From Fratercula arctica (taxonomy: Eukaryota; Chordata; Aves; Charadriiformes; Alcidae): a stretch of 64,000 bases of DNA. Shown here one piece after another: positions 6,545 to 17,085 of this stretch. Each line of letters starts with the position of its first letter. Position 1 is the first letter of the stretch. The stretch lies in NCBI GenBank assembly GCA_947846985.1, contig CANTUZ010000027.1:2477535-2541534 (forward strand), read 5' to 3'. A program made the position numbers and the translations under genes. The notes below the pieces were generated by a model, which did not search any database, had not been told where the DNA came from, and saw only the letters and a list, made by a program, of their open reading frames with translations.

Positions 6545-8350
6545 GTGTCTCACAGGGCTTCTCTCGTGGCAGCCCTCTCTGGACATATGGTAATTTTTGT
6601 GGCCGGCCCTGGGGCGAGTGAGACAGGGTTGTTTTGAGGCTGAAGGCACCAGGAAAGCCCGGAGCCCCAGGGACTGTGCGGCAATGCAAGCGTATTTTAG
6701 AGAGCTTTAAAACAAGCCAGAATTTTCCCTCATGGGTCCTTGGGCACGTGTGTTACGTGGCTTCCCTCATGGGAACCGTCTCCGGAGATATGGTAATTTT
6801 GGTGGCCGGCCCTGGGCGAGTGAGACAGGGTTGTTTTGAGGCTGAAGGCACCAGGAAAGCCTGGAGCCCCAAGGACTGTGCGGCGATGCAAGCGGTTTTT
6901 AGAGAGCTTTAAAACAAGGCACAGTTTTCCCTCGTGGGTCCTTGGGCATGTGAGTTATGTGGCTTCCCTCATGGGAACCGTCTCCGGAGATATGGTAATT
7001 TTGGTGGCCGGCCCTGGGCGAGTGAGACAGGGTTGTTTTGAGGCTGAAGGCACCAGGAAAGCCCGGAGCCCCAAGGACTGTGCGGCGATGCAGGCGGTTT
7101 TTAGAGAGCTTTAAAACAAGCCACAGTTTTCCCTCATGGGTCCTTCGGCACATGTGTTACGTGGTTTCCCTCATGGCAAGCGTCTACAGAGATATGGTAA
7201 TTTTGGTGGCCGGCCCTGGGCCGAGTGAGACAGGGTTGTTTTGAGGCTGAAGGCACCAGGAAAGCCCGGAGCCCCAAGGACTGTGCGGCAATGCAAGCGG
7301 TTTTTAGAGAGCTTTTAAACACGCCAGAATTTTCCCTCGTGGGTCCTTGGGCATGTGAGTTACGTGGCTTCCCTCATGGGAACCGTCTCCGGAGATATGG
7401 TAATATTTGTGGCCAGCCCTGGCGTGAGTGAGACAGGGTTGTTTTGAGGCTGAAGGCACCAGGAAAGCCCGGAGCCCCAAGGACTGTGCAGCGATGCAAG
7501 CGGTTTTTAGAGAGCTTTAAAACAAGCCAGAATTTTCCCTCATGGGTCCTTGGGCACATGTGTTACGTGGTTTCCCTCATGGCAACCGCCTCCGGAGATA
7601 TGGTAATTTTTGTGGCTGGCCCTGGGGCGAGTGAGACAGGGTTGTTTTGAGGCAAAAGGCACCAGGAAAGCCCGGAGCCCCAAGGACTGTGCAGCGATGC
7701 AAGTGGTTTTTAGAGAGCTTTAAAACAAGGCACAGTTTTCCCTCGTGGGTCCTTGGGCACGTGAGTTACGTGACTTCCCTCATGGCAACCGTCTCCAGAG
7801 ATATGGTAATTTTGGTGCCCGGCCCTGGGGCGAGTGAGACAGGGTTGTTTTGAGGCTGAAGGCACCAGGAAAGCCCGGAGCCCCAAGGACTGTGTGGCAA
7901 TGCAAGCGGTTTTTAGAGAGCTTTAAAACAAGCCAGAATTTTCCCTCATGGGTCCTTGGGCACGTGTGTTACGTGGCTTCCCTCATGGGAACCGTCTCCG
8001 GAGACATGGTAATTTTTGTGGCCGGCCCTGGGGCGAGTGAGACAGGGTTGTTTTGAGGCTGAAGGCACCAGAAAAGCCCGGAGCCCCAAGGACTGTGCGG
8101 CGATGCAAGCAGTTTTTAGAGAGATTTTAAACACGCCAGAATTTTCCCTCGTGGGTCCTTGGGCATGTGAGTTACGTGGCTTCCCTCATGGGAACCGTCT
8201 GCAGAGATATGGTAATATTTGTGGCCAGCCCTGGCGTGAGTGAGACAGGGTTGTTTTGAGGCTGAAGGCACCAGGAAAGCCTGGAGCCCCAAGGACTGTG
8301 AAGTGATGCAAGTGGTTTTTAGAGAGCTTTAAAACAAGCCACAGTTTTCC
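6545..8350 (+). repeat. Edge subfamily of the satellite next to the ERV
   Basis: About nine monomers share variants that are rare or absent in the rest of the forward array: GTGGGTCCTTGGGC in place of GTGGCTCC, TTTTTAGAGAGC in place of TTTCTAGAGAGC, CTTTAAAAC, and TACGTGGCTTCC followed by GGAACCGTCTC. The first unit is cut to 91 bp by the LTR junction. The switch to the main type happens within one monomer, around 8341-8360. Confidence 0.85.
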
Positions 8351-9269
8351 CTCGTGGCTCCTTGGGCACGTGTCTTACGATGCTTCCCTTGTGGCAGCTC
8401 TTTCCGGACATATGGTGATTTTTGTGGCCGTCCCTGGGGCGAGTGAGAGAGGGTTCTTTTGAGGCTGAAGGCGCCAGGAAAGCCCGGAGCCCCAAGGTCT
8501 GTGCGGCGATGCAGGCGTTTTCTAGAGAGCTTTCAAACAAGCCACAGTTTTCCCTCGTGGCTCCTTGGGCACGTGTCTCAGCTGGCTTCCCTCGTGCTAA
8601 CCATCTCCAGACATAGGGTGATTTTTGTGGCCGTCCCTGGGTGAGTGAGAGAGGGTTGTTTTGAGGCTGAAGGTGGCAGGAAAGCCCGCAGCCCCAAGGT
8701 CTGTGCGGCGATGGAAACGGTTTCTAGAGAGCTTTCAAACAAGCCACAGTTTTCCCTCGTGGCTCCTTGGGCACGTGTCTCAGCTGGCTTCCCTTGTGCT
8801 AACCATCTCCAGACATAGGGTGATTTTGTGGCCGTCCCTGGGGCGAGTGAGAGAGGATTGTTTTGAGGCTGAAGGCGCCAGGAAAGCCCGGAGCCCCAAG
8901 GATCTGTGCGGCGATGCAGGCGGTTTCTAGAGAGCTTTCAACAAGCCACAGTTTTCCCTCGTGGCTCCTTGGGCACGTGTCTTACGATGCTTCTCTTGTG
9001 GCAGCTCTTTCCAGAGATATGGTGATTGTTGTGACTGGCCCTGGGCGAGTGAAACAAGGTTCTTTTGAGGCTGAAGGTGCCAGGGAAGCCCGAAGCCCCA
9101 AGGTCTGTGCGGCGATGGAAGCGGTTTCTAGAGAGCTTTCAAACAAGCCACAGTTTACCCTCGTGGCTCCTTGGGCACGTGTCTCAGCTGGCTTCCCTCG
9201 TGCTATCCATCTCCAGACATAGGGTGATTTTTGTGGTCGGCTCTGCGGCGAGTGAGACAGGGTTGTTTT

Positions 9270-9472
9270 GAGGCTGAAGGTGCCAGGAAAGCCCGGAGCC
9301 CCAAGGTCTGTGCGGCGATGCAGGCGGTTTCTAGAGAGCCTTCAAACAAGCCACAGTTTTCCCTCGTGGCTCCTTGGGCACGTGTCTTACGATGCTTCCC
9401 TTGCGGCAGCTCTTTCCGGAGATATGGTTATTTTTGTGGCCGTCCCTGGGGCGAGTGAGAGAGGGTTGTTTT
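9270..9472 (+). repeat. Representative form-A satellite monomer (203 bp)
   Basis: This unit runs from one GAGGCTGAAGG to the next. I count about 11 CpG dinucleotides in it, including the CACGTG core, the GCGGCG cluster and TCCGGA. Form-B units have the same ends and length and differ chiefly in the segment after CACGTG. Confidence 0.85.
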
Positions 9473-10286
9473 GAGGCTGAAGGTGCCAGGAAAGCCCGGA
9501 GCCCCAAGGTCTGTGCGGCGATGCAGGCGGTTTCTAGAGAGCTTTCAAACAAGCCACAGTTTTCCCTTGTGGCTCCTTGGGCACGTGTCTTACGATGCTT
9601 CTCTTGTGGCAGCTCGTTCCGGAGATATGGTGATTGTTGGGACCGGCCCTGGGGCGAGTGAGAGAGGGTTGTTTTGAGACTGAAGGTGACAGGAAAGCCC
9701 GCAGCCCCAAGGTCTGTGCGGCGATGGAAGCATTTTCTAGAGAGCTTTCAAACAAGCCACAGTTTTCCCTCGTGGCTCCTTGGGCACGTGTCTTACGATG
9801 CTTCCCTTGCGGCAGCTCTTTCCGGAGATATGGTTATTTTTGTGGCCGTCCCTGGGGCGAGTGAGAGAGGGTTGTTTTGAGGCTGAAGGTGCCAGGAAAG
9901 CCCGCAGCCCCAAGGTCTGTGCGGCGATGCAGGCGGTTTCTAGAGAGCTTTCAAACAAGCCACAGTTTTCCCTTGTGGCTCCTTGGGCACGTGTCTCAGC
10001 TGGCTTCCCTTGTGCTAACCATCTCCAGACATAGGGTGATTTTTGTGGTCGGCCCTGCGGCGAGTGAGAGAGGGTTTTTTTTTGAGGCTGAAGGCGACAG
10101 GGAAGCCCGCAGCCCCAAGGTCTGTGCGGCGATGCAGGTGGTTTCTAGAGAGCTTTCAAACAAGCCACAGTTTTCCCTCGTGGCTCCTTGGGCACGAGTC
10201 TCACCTGGCTTCCCTTGTGCTAACCATCTCTAGACATAGGGTGATTCTTGTGGCCGCTCCTGGGGCGAGTGAGAGAGGGTTCTTTT

Positions 10287-12930
10287 GAGGCTGAAGGCAC
10301 CAGGAAAGCCCGGAGCCCCAAGGTCTGTGCGTCGATGGAAGTGGTTTCTAGAGAGCTTTCAAACAAGCCACAGTTTTCCCTCGTGGCTCCTTGGGCACGT
10401 GTGTTACGATGCTTCTCTTGTGGCAGCTCTTTCCAGAGATATGGTGATTGTTGTGACTGGCCCTGGGGCGAGTGAGACATGGTTCTTTTGAGGCTGAAGG
10501 TGCCAGGGAAGCCCGCAGCCCCAAGGTCTGTGCGGCGATGCAGGCGGTTTCTACAGAGCTTTCAAACAAGCCACAGTTTTCCCTCGTGGCTCCTTGGGCA
10601 CGTGTGTTACGATGCTTCTCTTTTGGCAGCTCTTTGTGGACATATGGTTATTTTTGTGATCGGCATTGTGGCAAGGGAGAGAGGGTTTTTTTGAGACTGA
10701 AGGTGACAGGAAAGCCCGCAGCCCCAAGGTCTGTGCGGCGATGCAGGCGGTTTCTAGAGAGCTTTCAAACAAGTCACAGTTTACCCTCGTGGCTCCTTGG
10801 GCACGTGTCTCAGCTGGCTTCCCTCGTGCTATCCATCTCCAGACATAGGGTGATTTTTGTGGTTGGCTCTGCGGCGAGTGAGACAGGGTTGTTTTGAGGC
10901 TGAAGGTGCCAGGAAAGCCCGGAGCCCCAAGGTCTGTGCGGCGATGCAGGCGGTTTCTAGAGAGCTTTCAAACAAGCCACAGTTTTCCCTTGTGGCTCCT
11001 TGGGCACGTGTCTCACCTGGCTTCCCTCGTGCTAACCGTCTCCGGGCATCGGGTGATTTTTGTGGTCGGCTCTGCAGCGAGTGAGACAGGGTTGTTTTGA
11101 GGCTGAAGGCGCCAGGAAAGCCCGGAGCCCCAAGGTCTGTGCGGCGATGCAGGCGGTTTCTAGAGAGCTTTCAAACAAGCCACAGTTTTCCCTCGTGGCT
11201 CCTTGGGCACGTGTCTTACGATGCTTCCCTTGCGGCAGCTCTTTCCGGAGATATGGTTATTTTTGTGGCCGTCCCTGGGGCGAGTGAGAGAGGGTTGTTT
11301 TGAGGCTGAAGGTGCCAGGAAAGCCCGGAGCCCCAAGGTCTGTGCGGCGATGCAGGCGGTTTCTAGAGAGCTTTCAAACAAGTCACAGTTTTCCCTCGTG
11401 GCTCCTTGGGCACGTGTGTTACGATGCTTCTCTTGTGGCAGCTCTTTCCAGAGATATGGTGATTGTTGTGACTGGCCCTGGGGCGAGTGAGACATGGTTC
11501 TTTTGAGGCTGAAGGTGCCAGGGAAGCCCGCAGCCCCAAGGTCTGTGCGGCGATGCAGGCGGTTTCTACAGAGCTTTCAAACAAGCCACAGTTTTCCCTC
11601 GTGGCTCCTTGGGCACGTGTGTTACGATGCTTCTCTTTTGGCAGCTCTTTGTGGACATATGGTTATTTTTGTGATCGGCATTGTGGCAAGGGAGAGAGGG
11701 TTTTTTTGAGACTGAAGGTGACAGGAAAGCCCGCAGCCCCAAGGTCTGTGCGGCGATGCAGGCGGTTTCTAGAGAGCTTTCAAACAAGTCACAGTTTACC
11801 CTCGTGGCTCCTTGGGCACGTGTCTCAGCTGGCTTCCCTCGTGCTATCCATCTCCAGACATAGGGTGATTTTTGTGGCTGGCCCTGCGGCGAGTGAGACA
11901 GGGTTGTTTTGAGGCTGAAGGTGCCAGGAAAGCCCGGAGCCCCAAGGTCTGTGCGGCGATGGAAGCGGTTTCTAGAGAGCTTTCAAACAAGCCACAGTTT
12001 TCCCTCGTGGCTCCTTGGGCACGTGTCTCAGCCTGGCTTCCCTTCGTGCTAACCGTCTCCGGACATAGGGTGATTTTTGTGGCCGTCCCTGGGGCGAGTG
12101 AGACAGGGTTGTTTTGAGGCTGAAGGCTGCCAGGAAAGCCCGGAGCCCCAAGGTCTGTGCGGCGATGCAGGCGGTTTCTAGAGAGCTTTCAAACAAGCCA
12201 CAGTTTTCCCTCGTGGCTCCTTGGGCACGTGTCTTACGATGCTTCCCTTGCGGCAGCTCTTTCCGGAGATATGGTTATTTTTGTGGCCGTCCCTGGGGCG
12301 AGTGAGAGAGGGTTGTTTTGAGGCTGAAGGTGCCAGGAAAGCCCGGAGCCCCAAGGTCTGTGCGGCGATGCAGGCGGTTTCTAGAGAGCTTTCAAACAAG
12401 CCACAGTTTTCCCTTGTGGCTCCTTGGGCACGTGTCTTACGATGCTTCTCTTGTGGCAGCTCTTTCCAGAGATATGGTGATTGTTGTGACTGGCCCTGGG
12501 GCGAGTGAGACATGGTTCTTTTGAGGCTGAAGGTGCCAGGGAAGCCCGCAGCCCCAAGGTCTGTGCGGCGATGGAAGCATTTTCTAGAGAGCTTTCAAAC
12601 AAGCCACAGTTTTCCCTCGTGGCTCCTTGGGCACGTGTCTTACGATGCTTCTCTTGTGGCAGCTGTTTCCGGACATATGGTTATTTTTGTGGTCGGCACT
12701 GTGGCAAGTGAGAGAGGGTTTTTTTGAGGCTGAAGGTGGCAGGAAAGCCCGGAGCCCCAAGGTCTGTGCGGCGATGCAGGCGGTTTCTAGAGAGCTTTCA
12801 AACAAGCCACAGTTTACCCTCGTGGCTCCTTGGGCACGTGTCTCACCTGGCTTCCCTCGTGCTAACCGTCTCCGGGCATCGGGTGATTTTTGTGGTCGGC
12901 CCTGCAGCGAGTGAGACAGGGTTTTTTGAG
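10287..12930 (+). repeat. Five-monomer higher-order repeat, about 2.6 copies
   Basis: Monomers starting at about 10287, 11302 and 12320 begin repeated A-A-B-B-A blocks. The first offset is 1015 bp, exactly five times 203, and the second is 1018 bp. Shared rare variants support true copying: a GACATGG in place of GAGAGGG, TTTCTACAGAGC, and a TTTGTGGACATATGG unit. The third copy is partly replaced by other variants. Confidence 0.8.
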
Positions 12931-14475
12931 GCTGAAGGTGGTAGGGAAGCCCGCAGCCCCAAGGTCTGTGCGGCGATGCAGGCGGTTTCTAGAGAGCTTT
13001 AAAACAAGCCACAGTTTACCCTCGTGGCTCCTTGGGCACGTGTCTCAGCTGGCTTCCCTTGTGCTAACCATCTCCAGACATAGGGTGATTTTTGTGGTCG
13101 GCCCTGCGGCGAGTGAGAGAGGGTTTTTTTTGAGGCTGAAGGCGCCAGGAGAGCCCGCAGCCCCAAGGTCTGTGCGGCGATGGAAGCGGTTTCTAGAGAG
13201 CTTTCAAACAAGCCACAGTTTTCCCTCGTGGCTCCTTGGGCACGTGTCTCAGCTGGCTTCCCTCGTGCTAACCATCTCCAGACATAGGGTGATTTTTGTG
13301 GCCGTCCCTGGGGCGAGTGAGAGAGGGTTGTTTTGAGGCTGAAGGTGGCAGGAAAGCCCGCAGCACCAAGGTCTGTGCGGCGATGGAAACGGTTTCTAGA
13401 GAGCTTTCAAACAAGTCACAGTTTTCCCTCGTGGCTCCTTGGGCACGTGTCTCAGCTGGCTTCCCTTGTGCTAACCATCTCCAGACATAGGGTGATTTTT
13501 GTGGCCGTCCCTGGGGAGAGTGAGAGAGGATTCTTTTGAGGCTGAAGGCGCCAGGAAAGCCCGGAGCCCCAAGGTCTGTGCGGCGATGGAAGCGGTTTCT
13601 AGAGAGCTTTCAAACAAGCCACAGTTTTCCCTAGTGGCTCCTTGGGCACGTGTCTTACGATGCTTCTCTTGTGGCAGCTCTTTCCAGAGATATGGTGATT
13701 GTTGTGACTGGCCCTGGGCGAGTGAAACAAGGTTCTTTTGAGGCTGAAGGTGCCAGGGAAGCCCGAAGCCCCAAGGTCTGTGCGGCGATGCAAGCGGTTT
13801 CTAGAGAGCTTTCAAACAAGCCACAGTTTACCCTCGTGGCTCCTTGGGCACGTGTCTCAGCTGGCTTCCCTCATGCTATCCATCTCCAGACATAGGGTGA
13901 TTTTTGTGGTCGGCTCTGCGGCGAGTGAGACAGGGTTATTTTGAGGCTGAAGGTGCCAGGAAAGCCCGGAGCCCCAAGGTCTGTGCGGCGATGCAGGCGG
14001 TTTCTAGAGAGCTTTCAAACAAGCCACAGTTTTCCCTTGTGGCTCCTTGGGCACGTGTCTTACGATGCTTCTCTTGTGGCAGCTCGTTCCGGAGATATGG
14101 TGATTGTTGGGACCGGCCCTGGGGCGAGTGAGAGAGGGTTGTTTTGAGACTGAAGGTGCCAGGAAAGCCCGGAGCCCCAAGGTCTGTGCGGCGATGGAAG
14201 CCGTTTCTAGAGAGCTTTCAAACAAGCCACAGTTTTCCCTCGTGGCTCCTTGGGCACGTGTCTTACGATGCTTCCCTTGCGGCAGCTCTTTCCGGAGATA
14301 TGGTTATTTTTGTGGCCGTCCCTGGGGCGAGTGAGAGAGGGTTGTTTTGAGGCTGAAGGTGCCAGGAAAGCCCACAGCCCCAAGGTCTGTGCGGCGATGC
14401 AGGCGGTTTCTAGAGAGCTTTCAAACAAGCCACAGTTTTCCCTTGTGGCTCCTTGGGCACGTGTCTCACCTGGCT
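12610..14475 (+). repeat. Nine-monomer block, copy 1
   Basis: The block has form order B-B-B-B-A-B-A-A-B, preceded by form A. It recurs 2609-2610 bp downstream with nearly every private variant preserved, including a long T-tract and a GCCAGGAGAGCC variant. The offset is 29 bp short of 13 monomers, explained by the short monomer at 14349-14522. Confidence 0.8.
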
Positions 14476-14522
14476 TCCCTCGTGCTAACCGTCTCCAGAC
14501 ATAGGGAGATTTTTGTTTTTTT
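14349..14522 (+). repeat. Shortened monomer, about 174 bp
   Basis: After ATTTTTGT the sequence jumps straight into the T-tract and the next GAGGCTG, so about 29 bp covering the GGTCGGCC and GAGTGAGACAGGG region are missing. The deletion joins two T-rich stretches, which suggests slippage between them. Confidence 0.8.
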
Positions 14523-15218
14523 GAGGCTGAAGGTGCCAGGAAAGCCCGGAGCCCCAAGGTCTGTGCGGCGATGGAAGCGGTTTCTAGAGAGCTTTCAAAC
14601 AAGTCACAGTTTACCCTCGTGGCTCCTTGGGCACGTGTCTCAGCTGGCTTCCCTCGTGCTATCCATCTCCAGACATAGGGTGATTTTTGTGGCCGTCCCT
14701 GGGGCGAGTGAGAGAGGATTGTTTTGAGGCTGAAGGCGACAGGAAAGCCCGGAGCCCCAAGGTCTGTGCGGCGATGCAGGCGGTTTCTAGAGAGCTTTCA
14801 AACAAGCCACAGTTTTCCCTCGTGGCTCCTTGGGCACGAGTCTCACCTGGCTTCCCTTGTGCTAACCATCTCTAGACATAGGGTGATTCTTGTGGCCGCT
14901 CCTGGGGCGAGTGAGAGAGGGTTCTTTTGAGGCTGAAGGCACCAGGAAAGCCCGGAGCCCCAAGGTCTGTGCGTCGATGGAAGTGGTTTCTAGAGAGCTT
15001 TCAAACAAGCCACAGTTTTCCCTCGTGGCTCCTTGGGCACGTGTGTTACGATGCTTCTCTTGTGGCAGCTCTTTCCAGAGATATGGTGATTGTTGTGACT
15101 GGCCCTGGGGCGAGTGAGACATGGTTCTTTTGAGGCTGAAGGTGCCAGGGAAGCCCGAAGCCCCAAGGTCTGTGCGGCGATGCAGGCGGTTTCTACAGAG
15201 CTTTCAAAGAAGCCACAG

Positions 15219-17085
15219 TTTTCCCTCGTGGCTCCTTGGGCACGTGTCTTACGATGCTTCTCTTGTGGCAGCTGTTTCCGGACATATGGTTATTTTTGTG
15301 GTCGGCACTGTGGCAAGTGAGAGAGGGTTTTTTTGAGGCTGAAGGTGGCAGGAAAGCCCGGAGCCCCAAGGTCTGTGCGGCGATGCAGGCGGTTTCTAGA
15401 GAGCTTTCAAACAAGCCACAGTTTACCCTCGTGGCTCCTTGGGCACGTGTCTCACCTGGCTTCCCTCGTGCTAACCGTCTCCGGGCATCGGGTGATTTTT
15501 GTGGTCGGCCCTGCAGCGAGTGAGACAGGGTTTTTTTGAGGCTGAAGGTGGTAGGGAAGCCCGCAGCCCCAAGGTCTGTGCGGCGATGCAGGCGGTTTCT
15601 AGAGAGCTTTAAAACAAGCCACAGTTTACCCTCGTGGCTCCTTGGGCACGTGTCTCAGCTGGCTTCCCTTGTGCTAACCATCTCCAGACATAGGGTGATT
15701 TTTGTGGTCGGCCCTGCGGCGAGTGAGAGAGGGTTTTTTTTGAGGCTGAAGGCGCCAGGAGAGCCCGCAGCCCCAAGGTCTGTGCGGCGATGGAAGCGGT
15801 TTCTAGAGAGCTTTCAAACAAGCCACAGTTTTCCCTCGTGGCTCCTTGGGCACGTGTCTCAGCTGGCTTCCCTCGTGCTAACCATCTCCAGACATAGGGT
15901 GATTTTTGTGGCCGTCCCTGGGGTGAGTGAGAGAGGGTTGTTTTGAGGCTGAAGGTGGCAGGAAAGCCCGCAGCCCCAAGGTCTGTGCGGCGATGGAAAC
16001 GGTTTCTAGAGAGCTTTCAAACAAGTCACAGTTTTCCCTCGTGGCTCCTTGGGCACGTGTCTCAGCTGGCTTCCCTTGTGCTAACCATCTCCAGACATAG
16101 GGTGATTTTTGTGGCCGTCCCTGGGGCGAGTGAGAGAGAATTGTTTTGAGGCTGAAGGCGCCAGGAAAGCCCGGAGCCCCAAGGTCTGTGCGGCGATGGA
16201 AGCGGTTTCTAGAGAGCTTTCAAACAAGCCACAGTTTTCCCTAGTGGCTCCTTGGGCACGTGTGTTACGATGCTTCTCTTGTGGCAGCTCTTTCCAGAGA
16301 TATGGTGATTGTTGTGACTGGCCCTGGGCGAGTGAAACAAGGTTCTTTTGAGGCTGAAGGTGCCAGGGAAGCCCGAAGCCCCAAGGTCTGTGCGGCGATG
16401 CAAGCGGTTTCTAGAGAGCTTTCAAACAAGCCACAGTTTACCCTCGTGGCTCCTTGGGCACGTGTCTCAGCTGGCTTCCCTCGTGCTATCCATCTCCAGA
16501 CATAGGGTGATTTTTGTGGTCGGCTCTGCGGCGAGTGAGACAGGGTTATTTTGAGGCTGAAGGTGCCAGGAAAGCCCGGAGCCCCAAGGTCTGTGCGGCG
16601 ATGCAGGCGGTTTCTAGAGAGCTTTCAAACAAGCCACAGTTTTCCCTTGTGGCTCCTTGGGCACGTGTCTTACGATGCTTCTCTTGTGGCAGCTCGTTCC
16701 GGAGATATGGTGATTGTTGGGACCGGCCCTGGGGCGAGTGAGAGAGGGTTGTTTTGAGACTGAAGGTGCCAGGAAAGCCCGGAGCCCCAAGGTCTGTGCG
16801 GCGATGGAAGCCGTTTCTAGAGAGCTTTCAAACAAGCCACAGTTTTCCCTCGTGGCTCCTTGGGCACGTGTCTTACGATGCTTCCCTTGCGGCAGCTCTT
16901 TCCGGAGATATGGTTATTTTTGTGGCCGTCCCTGGGGCGAGTGAGAGAGGGTTGTTTTGAGGCTGAAGGTGCCAGGAAAGCCCGCAGCCCCAAGGTCTGT
17001 GCGGCGATGCAGGCGGTTTCTAGAGAGCTTTCAAACAAGCCACAGTTTTCCCTTGTGGCTCCTTGGGCACGTGTCTCAGCTGGCT
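15219..17085 (+). repeat. Nine-monomer block, copy 2
   Basis: This is the downstream copy of the block at 12610-14475, with the same order of monomer forms. Differences are few, such as one T in the T-tract near 15530 and a CAGCCCC where copy 1 has CAGCACC. Confidence 0.8.
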
